DNA from: an uncultured Lachnospiraceae bacterium | GTDB lineage: Bacteria > Bacillota > Clostridia > Lachnospirales > Lachnospiraceae | Assembly (NCBI GenBank): GCA_900549995.1 | Contig: URQQ01000016.1 | Location: forward strand, 8,946-72,945 | Length of the DNA: 64,000 bases | Reading direction: 5' to 3' | Part shown: piece by piece, positions 40,995 through 50,647 of the stretch | How the letters are laid out: every line of letters begins with the position of its first letter | Numbering within the stretch: the stretch's first letter is position 1 | Notes under the pieces: generated by a model | Databases searched by the model: none | The model's input: only the letters and a program-made list of their open reading frames with translations | Told to the model about the DNA's origin: nothing | Made by a program: the position numbers and the translations under genes

Positions 40995-42266
40995 TTAAAC
41001 AGCCTGTGCGGCGTGGGTGTTCCCGGTTTCTGTAGTTTTGCTTAATCTCTTGATGCGGCCGGCCAGATAGGCAATGCCAAGGAACCCGAGAGCACACATC
41101 ACCAGCATGATAATGAAGATATAGGAGTATCCGTGTTTTCCAAAGCGGTCGATAAAGTTGCCGTACATCGTATGGATGAACATGTCCGGGATATAGGCCA
41201 CCACGGAGACAATACTGATTGCAGTGCCTGCGACTTTCGCCGGGACATGGCATTCGCCGATGATCGAGAACATCACACTGTAAAGTCCGCACATAAAGAA
41301 GGAAGCAAGCAGGGTCAGAGAGATCATGATGGATACGGATACAGAGTTACCAAAGATGAAGATTGCCCCGATGGTAAGAAACACCAGTACAAGCCCGACG
41401 CGGAACCATTTCAGTGTGGAGTGGAAGAGCTTGTCAGCAACCAGTCCGGTCAGAGGGGCAAGAGCCATGAACAGGAACTGCCTGATAATAGTCAGGTTGC
41501 CTGAAAAGCTTTCGGATACACCGAAGACACTGGTCAGGTATGGATTAAAATAAGTGACGGAAATGTACACACCATATACGAAGAACAAGGTCAGTGATAT
41601 AATCCAGACTGTCGGGTTCATCAGCGCTGCCTTGACATCTGCCGCCTTTGGCTTCTCTGCAGGGGAGGCAGCAGATGGTTCTTTGTAATCGCGCAGCAAA
41701 AACATCAGTATGAATGGGATGACAAGCGTGAATGCGGCGATGACAATGACAGCCCAGAAGAATCCGGTATCTTTGGAGGCAAAACGTCCATAGACGTGTA
41801 AAGCAAGCATATTAATCAGGCCGCCGGTCAGACCGTTGACGGCATAATAGATCCCATAGGCTGTTCCTCCGCCGATATTCTCACCCAGAAACCGGATCGT
41901 CTTCATAATGGCAGGCCAGCAGAGGAAGATGGTTGTAAATGCCATTGCGAACCAGATCCCAAGTGACAGCAGATAGTTGGACGGCATGAAGGCATACAGA
42001 ATGGTAAGCCCTGAGGTAATGAGCAGGGACCAGAAGATGGACAGTTTGGAAGACACCCTGTCTGAGATAATGCCTCCCGGAATCTGTATAATTGTACAGG
42101 CAAGGGAATAGGCGGAGATCATCAGCCCAAGCTGAGCATCTGAGATGTGCATGGTATCGATCATCTGGTCATAAAATACATATTTCAAATAAGGAAGACA
42201 GTAGATTGCCCCTCCTGCCATACCGAGAACAAAAATGGTAATAATGCTTTTTATTTTCTTATTCAT
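40995..42266 (-). CDS. MFS transporter, partner of the M20 peptidase
   Basis: 423 residues, twelve predicted helices. The loop between helices 2 and 3 (GGIISDRVSSKLS) matches the MFS GxxxDRxGRR-type motif, and the overall layout is of the anion/metabolite-uptake MFS kind. It begins about 20 nt after the M20 peptidase stop, so both are in one leftward operon controlled by the divergent LysR. Import of an acylated or amidated compound, or of a peptide that the M20 enzyme hydrolyses, is inference. Confidence 0.8.
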   Translation of the reverse strand: MNKKIKSIITIFVLGMAGGAIYCLPYLKYVFYDQMIDTMHISDAQLGLMISAYSLACTIIQIPGGIISDRVSSKLSIFWSLLITSGLTILYAFMPSNYLLSLGIWFAMAFTTIFLCWPAIMKTIRFLGENIGGGTAYGIYYAVNGLTGGLINMLALHVYGRFASKDTGFFWAVIVIAAFTLVIPFILMFLLRDYKEPSAASPAEKPKAADVKAALMNPTVWIISLTLFFVYGVYISVTYFNPYLTSVFGVSESFSGNLTIIRQFLFMALAPLTGLVADKLFHSTLKWFRVGLVLVFLTIGAIFIFGNSVSVSIMISLTLLASFFMCGLYSVMFSIIGECHVPAKVAGTAISIVSVVAYIPDMFIHTMYGNFIDRFGKHGYSYIFIIMLVMCALGFLGIAYLAGRIKRLSKTTETGNTHAAQAV

Positions 42267-42286
42267 AATTTCTATTCCTTCCTATT

Positions 42287-43474
42287 TTAATTCCGATTTT
42301 TTTGAAAATCTTCCCGGATTGCAGAGAGTTTCTCTGGAGAAGACATGACTTCCAGAAGTGTGTATCCGGTAATTCTGGCGCCAAGGTCGATGATATCATC
42401 TGCCCTGGGGCTTTTCATGATGTCGACTACGTCCTGTGTATGTAGCGCGAAGTGCCGGTCGGAGATGGCAAGCATCGGTGAAAATGCAGGACATTCATAG
42501 CTGACATTGCCGATATCGGAACTTCCCTGCATTTCGTGGTCATCTTCTCTGAATGGAACATGAAGTTCATTCATGACGCTGCGGATGACGTCAATGCCGG
42601 GCTGATTCTGAAGCATATCAGAAAACTCATAGCCGATCGTATCGATTTCATAATCTGTACCGGTGGCAAGACATGCCCCTTTTACGCAGTTTCGCATTTT
42701 TTCGATCACTGTATTGAGGTAGTCACGTCTGGTATGACGGAGAAGAATTTCTATTTCAGCTTCATCTGGTATGACATTGGAAGCCTCGCCGCCATTGACG
42801 ATATAGTAGGAAATCCTTGTGTCAGGCTTTACCTGCTGGCGCATCATATCCAATGCGTGGAGTGTCAGGCCGGCTGCGTTGAGTGCATTGCGGCCTTCCC
42901 ACGGTGAAGCAGAAGCGTGGGCGCTCTGGCCGTGGAATTTCACTCTGTAGCCGCCGAGTGCGAGGAAGTCGATGGCCGGGTAAGTGACATCGGAACTCAT
43001 ATGGATCATCATGGCAAAATCATATTCTTTAAATACACCGCGGTCAGCCATGGCAGCTTTTAATCCGTGGAGTTCTTCGTCCGGAGTTCCGATCAGGTCA
43101 ATGTCCACATTCAGTTCGTGTGCCATGTCACTGAGAGCGAAAGCGGCAAGCAGGCTTAAGGAACCGCTGGCGCTGTGTCCGCATCCGTGGCCAAGGTGCG
43201 GGAGAGCATCGTATTCCGCTAACAGCGCGAACCTAGCCGCAGGCCTGGTGCAGCGGACGGCAGCGGCCCTGAAAGCAGTCGGAAGGCCGGAAAAATTCTC
43301 TTCTACTTTCATTCCTTTCTGACGGCACAGCTTTATATATCTTTTACAGGAGTCATATTCCTGCCCGGAAATCTCCGGATGAGCAGCCAGCTCATGATTC
43401 AGAGAATGGGCTGTTTCTTTATTGGCAGTCATCTTCTCATCAAATATCTTTTTCAGATCTTCAGTATTTTTCAT
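42287..43474 (-). CDS. M20-family metal-dependent amidohydrolase/peptidase
   Basis: 395 residues. LAEYDALP (85-92), HGCGH (96-100) and PDEEL (131-135) supply the metal and catalytic positions of the M20D branch (aminobenzoyl-glutamate hydrolase and N-acyl amino acid hydrolases). A dimerisation domain starts near SAHASASPWEGRNA. It should cut an amide bond of an acyl- or aryl-amino acid in the cytoplasm. TGGAGGAA precedes the ATG. The pairing with an MFS permease and a LysR regulator suggests inducible use of a specific conjugate. Confidence 0.85.
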   Translation of the reverse strand: MKNTEDLKKIFDEKMTANKETAHSLNHELAAHPEISGQEYDSCKRYIKLCRQKGMKVEENFSGLPTAFRAAAVRCTRPAARFALLAEYDALPHLGHGCGHSASGSLSLLAAFALSDMAHELNVDIDLIGTPDEELHGLKAAMADRGVFKEYDFAMMIHMSSDVTYPAIDFLALGGYRVKFHGQSAHASASPWEGRNALNAAGLTLHALDMMRQQVKPDTRISYYIVNGGEASNVIPDEAEIEILLRHTRRDYLNTVIEKMRNCVKGACLATGTDYEIDTIGYEFSDMLQNQPGIDVIRSVMNELHVPFREDDHEMQGSSDIGNVSYECPAFSPMLAISDRHFALHTQDVVDIMKSPRADDIIDLGARITGYTLLEVMSSPEKLSAIREDFQKNRN

Positions 43475-43507
43475 AGTTCATTCCTCCATGTATTGATTTC
43501 GTTACTT

Positions 43508-43598
43508 ATTATAATGAGATAATTACAAAATGATTTTCCAAAAAATAAAACAGCGTTTCCATTGAGGAATATCGGATTCATAATTTCCGGTATCGGAT
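43508..43598 (-). promoter_or_regulatory. Activator-type promoter region of the M20/MFS operon
   Basis: A perfect minus-strand TATAAT (43508-43513) has no good -35. Two exact TATCGGAT direct repeats, 43570-43577 and 43591-43598, are 21 bp apart and centre roughly 70-95 nt upstream of the start, where LysR activators usually anchor. Confidence 0.45.
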
Positions 43599-43619
43599 GC
43601 TTCGAAAAAGAGTTGAAGA

Positions 43620-43648
43620 TTGAAATTCATATTGTTTGCAAGTATAAT
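43620..43648 (+). promoter_or_regulatory. Promoter of the LysR gene
   Basis: TTGAAA (43620-43625), 17 nt, TATAAT (43643-43648). Confidence 0.75.
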
Positions 43649-43693
43649 AGTCATACGTTATAAAAAGCTGAAACAGAGAATGGGGAAGAAAAG

Positions 43694-44581
43694 ATGGATA
43701 TTAAGCATTTACAGACATTTGTGGTTCTGGCGGAGCGGGGCGGTGTCATTAAGGCATCCATGCAGCTGAACTATTCACAGTCATCTGTGACAAAGCATAT
43801 ACAGGCACTGGAAAAGGAATTTCAGGTGAAGCTTTTTGAGAATAATAAAAGCCAGCTGACGTCGGCCGGAGAATGTCTGTATCATTACGCAAAGAAGGTG
43901 CTGTTTGATTATGACAATATCAGCAAACAGGTGCAGATGGAGGATTATTATCACAGTTCGCTCAGTGTGGCGGGGCTGGAACAGCATTGCTACAGTTATT
44001 TTCTGCCGGTATTCCACAGTCTTTATCACAAGTACCCTGAACTGAAGGTGACAATCAGTACTTCCGATATGGAAGAGAATTATAAAAAGATCCACGAGGA
44101 TAATGTGGATTTTGCGATCATTGCGGATTATTTCATCTCGGATGAGTATGAAAAGTGCCTGCTTGGCTATGAAGATGTTGGGATATTGATGTCGGCGGAA
44201 GTTTATGAAAAGGATCTGGATAAAGCGACTGTTTTAGAGCGGTACCCCATCTTCGTCCATCATTTCCGCAAGCTGAATTACCACTTTTTTCAAAAAGAAC
44301 TGCTGCATCCGCATGTGGTGGAATGCAACAGCCCCGAGGTGATCTATGAAAGCGTCCTGAACTATGGAAGTATCGGTGTGGTTGGAACAGCCCGCTATGA
44401 GAAAGAACTCAGGGAGGGGCGGGTTGTGATGCTGAAGCCTCTGGATGAGCATGTGCCGGTGGAACTGGTTGCAAAGAAAAGTACACTGAAGCATGCGGTA
44501 AAACGGGAGCTGTTCGATAAGTTCCGGGAGAGATACAAATATGTTACGGATAAAACTGATCATGGGCAGCAGGATAAATGA
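43694..44581 (+). CDS. LysR-family transcriptional regulator
   Basis: 295 residues. N-terminal HTH (about 1-60) with LQTFVVLAERGGVIKASMQL and SQSSVTKHIQALEKEF, followed by the periplasmic-binding-like effector domain beginning near residue 88. It diverges from the M20 peptidase/MFS operon, the usual arrangement for a LysR activator and its target. recQ starts 20 nt after its stop codon and may be co-transcribed. Inducer unknown. Confidence 0.9.
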   Translation: MDIKHLQTFVVLAERGGVIKASMQLNYSQSSVTKHIQALEKEFQVKLFENNKSQLTSAGECLYHYAKKVLFDYDNISKQVQMEDYYHSSLSVAGLEQHCYSYFLPVFHSLYHKYPELKVTISTSDMEENYKKIHEDNVDFAIIADYFISDEYEKCLLGYEDVGILMSAEVYEKDLDKATVLERYPIFVHHFRKLNYHFFQKELLHPHVVECNSPEVIYESVLNYGSIGVVGTARYEKELREGRVVMLKPLDEHVPVELVAKKSTLKHAVKRELFDKFRERYKYVTDKTDHGQQDK

Positions 44582-44600
44582 ACAAAAAGGAAGGACAGGA

Positions 44601-46442
44601 ATGACAAAAGAAGAAGTTCTAAAAAAATATTTTGGATACAGTGAATTCAGGGACGGACAGGAAACTTTGATTCAGAGCATTCTAGAGGGGAGGGATACCT
44701 TTGGGATTATGCCCACGGGTGCAGGAAAATCCATGTGTTATCAGATCCCTGCATTGATGCTTCCCGGGATTACGCTTGTAATCTCGCCGCTGATCTCTCT
44801 GATGAAGGATCAGGTGTCTGCGCTGAATGAGGCAGGGGTACATGCAGCGTTTCTGAACAGCTCACTGACGCAGGGGCAGTATTTTAAGGCGCTGGAATAC
44901 ATGAAAGAGCTCCGCTATAAGATAATCTATGTTGCGCCCGAACGGCTGCTTACAGAGTCATTTCTGCAGGCAGTCATGCAGGTGGAAGTGTCGATGGTCA
45001 GCGTGGATGAAGCACACTGCATTTCCCAGTGGGGACAGGATTTCAGGCCAAGCTATCTGAAAGTCATTGATTTTGTGGAAAGGCTGCCAAAGCGTCCGGT
45101 GATCAGTGCCTTTACAGCGACTGCGACAAAGACTGTCAGAGATGATGTGATCAGTCTTCTGAAGCTTTCAGATCCAACGGTTATCACGACAGGATTTGAC
45201 CGGAAGAATCTGAAATTTTCTGTGCAGCATCCAAAAGACCGCTATCAGGTGACGTACAATTATGTAAAAGAGCACATCGGAGATTGTGGGATTATCTATT
45301 GTCTGACAAGAAAACTTGTGGAGGAGGTGGCAGAACGTCTAAAGAAGGATGGGATCAGCGTCACAAGGTACCATGCAGGGCTTGGTGACGCGGAGCGGAA
45401 ACGCAATCAGGATGAATTCATCTACGATCAGCGGATGGTGATGGTGGCCACAAATGCTTTCGGGATGGGAATTGATAAATCGAACGTGCGTTACGTCATA
45501 CACTACAATATGCCAAAGAATATAGAAAGCTATTATCAGGAAGCCGGAAGGGCCGGGCGTGACGGGCTGCCCTCCGAATGCATTCTGCTCTATGGGGGAC
45601 AGGATGTGGTGACGAACCAGTTTTTTATCGACCGGCAGCAGGAAGCAGCGGAAGAGATGGATGCAGGTACGCTGGAGGCTGTAAAGGAGAGAGAGCGGGA
45701 ACGTCTCAGGAAGATGACATTTTATTGTTTTACAAATGAATGCCTCCGGGAGTATATTTTGAATTATTTTGGGGAAAGATCGTCAAATTACTGTGGAAAC
45801 TGTTCCAACTGTCTGACCCAGTTTGAAGAGACCGACATTACGGATGCGGCGAAAAAACTGATCGGATGTGTGAAGACAAGCCACCAGAGATATGGGATCG
45901 TGATGATTGTTGATACCGTACACGGAAGCAGTAACGCAAGAATCCAGAGGTGCCGGATGGAGGAGAATGAATTTTATGGAAGTCTGAAAGAGACGCCCAT
46001 TCATCGTCTCCGGCAGATTATGAATTATCTGACACTCAGGGAGTACCTGATTTTAACGAACGATGAATACCCGGTTTTGAAACTTTCCGGGCAGTCGGAG
46101 GAGATCCTTTCCCGGGATGAACCATTGATGATGAAAGTGGCAAAAGAGCGGGAAGAAACGAAGCTGAAGAAAGAAAAGAAAGCAAAGAAGAACAAGGCTG
46201 CCGGTGCAGTTCTGAATGAAACAGAAGAAGAACTGTTTGAACAGCTCCGGGCACTTCGCATGGAAATTGCGAAAAAGGAGAAGGTGCCTCCTTATATCGT
46301 ATTTTCTGATAAGACACTCATACAGATGTGTGCTTTAAAGCCGGAGACAAAGGAGGCGATGCTGGAGGTCTCTGGTGTCGGAGAGGCAAAGTATCAAAAA
46401 TACGGAGAAAAGTTTTTAAAGGCTGTAAATCAGCCAGGATAA
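44601..46442 (+). CDS. recQ: ATP-dependent DNA helicase RecQ
   Basis: 613 residues from the ATG at 44601 (AAGGAAGG upstream). Helicase motifs: PTGAGKSMCYQIPAL (38-52), VDEAHCISQWGQDFRP (motif II plus the aromatic loop; usual H is Q here) and QEAGRAGRDGLPSE (motif VI). A zinc-binding cysteine group (FTNECLREYIL ... CGNCSNC), a winged-helix RQC domain, a Lys/Glu-rich linker and a C-terminal HRDC domain complete the classic layout. It unwinds DNA during repair and recombination. A 14-bp-stem terminator follows. Confidence 0.95.
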   Translation: MTKEEVLKKYFGYSEFRDGQETLIQSILEGRDTFGIMPTGAGKSMCYQIPALMLPGITLVISPLISLMKDQVSALNEAGVHAAFLNSSLTQGQYFKALEYMKELRYKIIYVAPERLLTESFLQAVMQVEVSMVSVDEAHCISQWGQDFRPSYLKVIDFVERLPKRPVISAFTATATKTVRDDVISLLKLSDPTVITTGFDRKNLKFSVQHPKDRYQVTYNYVKEHIGDCGIIYCLTRKLVEEVAERLKKDGISVTRYHAGLGDAERKRNQDEFIYDQRMVMVATNAFGMGIDKSNVRYVIHYNMPKNIESYYQEAGRAGRDGLPSECILLYGGQDVVTNQFFIDRQQEAAEEMDAGTLEAVKERERERLRKMTFYCFTNECLREYILNYFGERSSNYCGNCSNCLTQFEETDITDAAKKLIGCVKTSHQRYGIVMIVDTVHGSSNARIQRCRMEENEFYGSLKETPIHRLRQIMNYLTLREYLILTNDEYPVLKLSGQSEEILSRDEPLMMKVAKEREETKLKKEKKAKKNKAAGAVLNETEEELFEQLRALRMEIAKKEKVPPYIVFSDKTLIQMCALKPETKEAMLEVSGVGEAKYQKYGEKFLKAVNQPG

Positions 46443-46460
46443 GGTGAATAAGGATCAGAA

Positions 46461-46494
46461 TGAAAAATGCTGCCGGAGAGGGCAGCATTTTTCA
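46461..46494. terminator. Strong bidirectional terminator
   Basis: TGAAAAATGCTGCC (46461-46474), loop GGAGAG, GGCAGCATTTTTCA (46481-46494): a perfect 14-bp stem with A- and T-runs on its flanks, between convergent recQ and the GntR gene. Confidence 0.9.
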
Positions 46495-46499
46495 TGTTC

Positions 46500-47915
46500 T
46501 TAAGATAACATCAGTTTTCGCGACATTTCGTATGCAGAGGTGAAGATACTGTGGACATAATCTGAAAATAAAGGGATATTTTGGGACGACAGGGCATCAC
46601 ACAAAAGCGGAAAACACTGTGGGATTCTGTCATCGATCTCTCTGATCCGGGAAAGGTCTCTTTGCAGGTAATGTCCCCAGATCAGCAGGTAATCCATCTG
46701 TTCAAATAAAGTACAGAGACATTTTTGCGGCGCATAATCTTTCAAAAATTTCAGAACCGTTCGGACGATGCTCCCGGAGGAGGTAAGATCCATCTGCTCC
46801 CAGACGCTGAGTACCTCGCGGATGTCCTGGACCTTCAGTTCTGATAAAACGGCAGAGGCAAGCGGTCTGGAACAGAGCATCAGAATCTGCAGCGAATCGA
46901 GAAAGAGAGACAGATTCTGGCGGATGGCGGTCTGATCTATACGGAGCGGTGACGGTTCTGACTGGGGCGCAGCGATGACAGTTCCCTTTTTGTCAATCGT
47001 CTGAACGACACCGATATCATTCAAAAGGTCTACTGCATGGAACGCAGTGACCTGTGAGATGGAATACTCTTTCATCAGATCAGGGATGGAAGGAATATAT
47101 TTGCAGTGATCAAATTCACCATTTTGAATGCGGCGGTAAAGCAGACGGGCGATCACCGTATAAAGGAAGGCCCGGTTTTTGGGGAGATAGTCTGGCACAG
47201 GAGCTTCAGGTTCTGAACAGGTACAGCAGGATTCTATGGCATTCATATAATCTTTGGCGTGATCACGGCCGTAATCATAGATTTCGTTCAGCCGGAGTTC
47301 TAATGTCTTATAGTCTTTCATGCGCAGCGAATCCAGTATGGACATAAGGCTGCTTTGGATCAATTCCGGGGTGATGCTGCAGGTGATGTCAAGTTCTGAG
47401 ACTGGGAGGTACGGGAGATAAGTAAAATTTACCGAGTCTGTATGAAGGTCGTACATCACCTGATTGTCAAACGGACTTAAAAGTTCCATAAAAAAGTGGG
47501 ATGCCCGGGTATACAGTTCATGCTCTTCCATGGAACTGTGGATACCGGCCACCAGTTTCTCCAGTGTTTCCAAATCCGAATACTGTCTGGCTCCTTCAAG
47601 CTGGAGCACTGGCAGGATCAGTTTAAAACCATCAAAGACGTCAAGAACCATCTGCTTCTTCTGCAAAAGGGAATGGATATAAGTCTCTGTGTCTACCTGA
47701 TAGGTGACAACGGAACGCCGGCGTTTGCCGGTTTTAATATAACCATCTTCTTCCAGCATATGTACGACTCTGCGGACGGTAGTGATGCCGACATTATACT
47801 TGCGGCAGAGTTCTGTCTGCGAGGGAAGGCTCTGTCCATATCGGAGAATACCGCAGTGAAGCTGAGAGAGCAGCAGCTGGTAAAGATATTCATATAATGA
47901 AATTTCACTCTTCAT
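46500..47915 (-). CDS. GntR-type regulator with two winged HTH segments
   Basis: 471 residues from the ATG at 47915 (AGGAGG 5 nt upstream). Residues 1-75 are a GntR winged HTH (SLPSQTELCRKYNVGITTVRRVVHMLEEDGYI). A second, similar segment lies near 265-315 (IPSIPDLMKEYSISQVTAFHAVDLLNDIGVV), so the gene looks like a duplicated HTH-plus-helical-domain protein. The helical domains lack clear FCR metal ligands. The frame is open 83 codons further upstream, but that stretch is hydrophobic and covers the promoter region, so it is not coding. It diverges from the hybrid histidine kinase. Ligand and targets unknown. Confidence 0.8.
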   Translation of the reverse strand: MKSEISLYEYLYQLLLSQLHCGILRYGQSLPSQTELCRKYNVGITTVRRVVHMLEEDGYIKTGKRRRSVVTYQVDTETYIHSLLQKKQMVLDVFDGFKLILPVLQLEGARQYSDLETLEKLVAGIHSSMEEHELYTRASHFFMELLSPFDNQVMYDLHTDSVNFTYLPYLPVSELDITCSITPELIQSSLMSILDSLRMKDYKTLELRLNEIYDYGRDHAKDYMNAIESCCTCSEPEAPVPDYLPKNRAFLYTVIARLLYRRIQNGEFDHCKYIPSIPDLMKEYSISQVTAFHAVDLLNDIGVVQTIDKKGTVIAAPQSEPSPLRIDQTAIRQNLSLFLDSLQILMLCSRPLASAVLSELKVQDIREVLSVWEQMDLTSSGSIVRTVLKFLKDYAPQKCLCTLFEQMDYLLIWGHYLQRDLSRIREIDDRIPQCFPLLCDALSSQNIPLFSDYVHSIFTSAYEMSRKLMLS

Positions 47916-47984
47916 AGAATCCTCCTGATTCATGTAATGATTTTTGTTTATTATAGCATGAGAAACAAAGAAAATAAACGCTGC

Positions 47985-48013
47985 TTGTACAGGACATTCA
48001 CATAAGCTATAAT
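47985..48013 (+). promoter_or_regulatory. Promoter of the hybrid histidine kinase
   Basis: TTGTAC (47985-47990), 17-nt spacer, TATAAT (48008-48013). On the opposite strand a TATAAT at 47950-47955 probably serves the GntR gene. Confidence 0.65.
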
Positions 48014-48077
48014 AAAAGAAGAATCTAAAAGCTAAAAGGAATAAGATAAAGCTGCCGATGATGGAAGGAGTAATTGT

Positions 48078-50453
48078 ATGGAGAATTCTCAGAAAGACTA
48101 CGAATATACGACACTGATGAATATGCTGCATGTTAGTGTCAGTAAACATCTGCTGAATGAACATTTCACCCTGGTGTGGGCAAATGATTTTTATTATGAT
48201 CTGATAGGATACGGAAAACAGGAGTATGAGGAATTGTTTCAGAACAGACCAGATCTTTACTATGAAAATTATCCGAAAGAGTGGGAGATTCTTGGCAGTG
48301 CGGTAGAAAATGCAATCAAAAACGGGGAAGACGGCTATACGATGGTTGCCCGTATGCCAAGGAAAGGCGGAAGCTTTAAGTGGGTTCAGATTACGGCAGC
48401 GTTTGTCGATGAATATATTGACGGATACCAGATGTCATACACTGCGATGACAGATATCAGTGATATCATGCAGATTCAGAAAGAGCAGTCGATCACTTAT
48501 GATAATCTTCCCGGTTTTGTTGGGAAATACCTGGTCGACCGGGACTTTCAGTTTACTCTGCTGGATGCAAGCGACCGTTTTGTCGGCTTTTTTGGAGAAG
48601 GGTGCTGGAAGAACATGGAGGATCCTCTGTTTGCGGACAATATCAGAAGAAACAAAGAAGTCATCACAGCACAGAAGGAGAAAATACTGGCAGGGGAGAC
48701 GGTGCATTTTACCGTGCGGATGAAAAATCAATATGGCGATGATGCGTGGCTGCAAGTGAACGCGACCTGTATTGACTGGAGGGATGGACAGCCAGTCTAC
48801 ATGGCACTTTACATAGATATTACGAATGAAACAGAACTCCGGCAGATGCAGAAACAGCTGGAGGAACAGTCACGCCAGCTGAAAAAGGCGCTGGAACTGG
48901 CGGAACATGCAAGCCGGGCCAAAACAGATTTTCTGTCACATATGTCCCATGATATACGGACACCGATGAATGCCATTATCGGGATGACGGATATCGCCGG
49001 TGATCACCTGGATGATCCGGTGAAACTTCAGGATTGCTTAAAAAAGATCTCGTTGTCCAGCCAGCATCTTCTGGGGCTGATCAATGATGTGCTGGATATG
49101 AGCCGGATTGAGAGCGGCAATATGACAATCAATAAAGATACCATGCTGCTCTCAGAATTCCTGGAAAATATTGTGGCTATCATGCAGCCGGTGATCAAGG
49201 CGAAGGATCAGAAATTTTCGATCCGTCTGCAGAATATTCAGCATGAATATCTCTATTCGGATTCGCTCAGAATGCGCCAGATTCTGATTAATATCTTATC
49301 GAATGCATCGAAATTCACTCCGGAGTGCGGCAGTATTGATGTAAGTGTGGAAGAGTTAAACGGAAGCAGCGATAAGACAGCGGTGTTCAGATTTGTAGTG
49401 AAAGATACGGGGATGGGGATGAAGCCGGAATTTGTGGAACATCTTTTTGAACCGTTCTCGAGGGAAAAGGACAGCAGGGTAGATAAAACGGAAGGAAGCG
49501 GTCTTGGCATGGCGATTACCAGGAAGCTGGTGGATTTGCTGAAAGGGGAGATAGGAGTACAGAGCAGGCTGGGAGAAGGGACAACTTTTACAGTGACGCT
49601 TCCTATGCAGATTGAGGACTGTCCGTCAGTGCCATGCAATTATTCTGACCTGAAAGTGATGCTGGTAGATGATGATAATATTATGTGCGAACATATGGCA
49701 CAGACAATGCTGAATATTGGAATCCAGGTAGATTATGTAAATACAGGGGCGGAGTCGCTTGAGAGAATTGGCAGGGCGCATGATCTCGGGGAGGACTATG
49801 ATGCTGTGTTTCTGGACTGGAAAATGCCCTATATGGATGGACCTGCGACAGCCCGCAATATCCGCAGCAAGGTGGGAAGTAAGACGCCGATTCTGATTGT
49901 CTCTGCCTATGACTGGAGCGACATTGAGACAGAGGCTATGGCGGCGGGGGTCAATGGATTTGTCTCCAAGCCTTTGTTTGTCTCTACGCTCTGCCGGGCG
50001 CTCAGACAGTATGTCTTGCATGAAAAAGTACGAGACAGCGGCCAGAACAGGACCAATATCAGCGAATTTGCGGGCAGGCATTTTCTTCTGGTGGAAGATA
50101 ATGAATTAAACAGGGAAATCGCGCAGGAACTTCTTGCTTCCAGCGGAGCGGTGGTAGACTGCGCCGCGCATGGGGCTTCGGGAGTAGAAATGTTTTCGCA
50201 GTCTGCGCCGGGATATTATGACCTGATTCTGATGGATATCCAGATGCCTGTGATGAGTGGGTATGAGGCAGCTCAAAAGATCAGAAAATTACCACGGAAA
50301 GATGCACAAAGTATTCCGATACTGGCCATGACGGCGGATGCTTTCGCAGAGGATATTCTAAGAGCCAGAGAAGCCGGCATGAATGGGCATCTGGCGAAAC
50401 CGCTGAGTGCGGCAGTATTGAAGAAAGAAATCCATGCGGTGCTTGAAACATAA
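48078..50453 (+). CDS. Soluble hybrid histidine kinase: PAS-PAS-HisKA-HATPase-REC-REC
   Basis: 791 residues without membrane segments. Two PAS-like sensory domains (about 20-130 and 145-250), a coiled coil (250-282), HisKA with phospho-acceptor H291 (SHMSHDIRTPMNAI), and an HATPase domain with N-box NILSNASKFTP, DTGMGM and SGLGMAI. Two receiver domains follow, with D580 (FLDWKMP, K631) and D720 (LMDIQMP). There is no DNA-binding or enzymatic output and no response regulator next door, so phosphoryl flow must end on a protein elsewhere or within the second receiver. The nearest regulator is the divergent GntR protein. AAGGAG precedes the ATG. Confidence 0.9.
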   Translation: MENSQKDYEYTTLMNMLHVSVSKHLLNEHFTLVWANDFYYDLIGYGKQEYEELFQNRPDLYYENYPKEWEILGSAVENAIKNGEDGYTMVARMPRKGGSFKWVQITAAFVDEYIDGYQMSYTAMTDISDIMQIQKEQSITYDNLPGFVGKYLVDRDFQFTLLDASDRFVGFFGEGCWKNMEDPLFADNIRRNKEVITAQKEKILAGETVHFTVRMKNQYGDDAWLQVNATCIDWRDGQPVYMALYIDITNETELRQMQKQLEEQSRQLKKALELAEHASRAKTDFLSHMSHDIRTPMNAIIGMTDIAGDHLDDPVKLQDCLKKISLSSQHLLGLINDVLDMSRIESGNMTINKDTMLLSEFLENIVAIMQPVIKAKDQKFSIRLQNIQHEYLYSDSLRMRQILINILSNASKFTPECGSIDVSVEELNGSSDKTAVFRFVVKDTGMGMKPEFVEHLFEPFSREKDSRVDKTEGSGLGMAITRKLVDLLKGEIGVQSRLGEGTTFTVTLPMQIEDCPSVPCNYSDLKVMLVDDDNIMCEHMAQTMLNIGIQVDYVNTGAESLERIGRAHDLGEDYDAVFLDWKMPYMDGPATARNIRSKVGSKTPILIVSAYDWSDIETEAMAAGVNGFVSKPLFVSTLCRALRQYVLHEKVRDSGQNRTNISEFAGRHFLLVEDNELNREIAQELLASSGAVVDCAAHGASGVEMFSQSAPGYYDLILMDIQMPVMSGYEAAQKIRKLPRKDAQSIPILAMTADAFAEDILRAREAGMNGHLAKPLSAAVLKKEIHAVLET

Positions 50454-50509
50454 AGGGGAGGAAGTTATACAGGCGGAAACGTAAAGTTTTACAATGGAAC
50501 TGAGGAACA

Positions 50510-50538
50510 TTGACAAGTATGCAAAAGTGAATTAAAAT
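50510..50538 (+). promoter_or_regulatory. Promoter of the nhaC/C39 unit
   Basis: TTGACA (50510-50515), 17 nt, TAAAAT (50533-50538). Confidence 0.7.
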
Positions 50539-50647
50539 AATGAATAAATATACCTTTTTATGTCGAAATGACGGTGAAAAGGGATGCCGGGGAAGTAACG
50601 CGGCAGAGAAACAGAAGAAAAAAGAGAGAAGAGAGGGCACGTTGCAT

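Noticed and set aside
47916..48164. N-terminal extension of the GntR gene by 83 codons
   Set aside because: It is hydrophobic, covers the promoter region, overlaps the kinase start and lacks a ribosome site; the ATG at 47915 has AGGAGG at proper distance.
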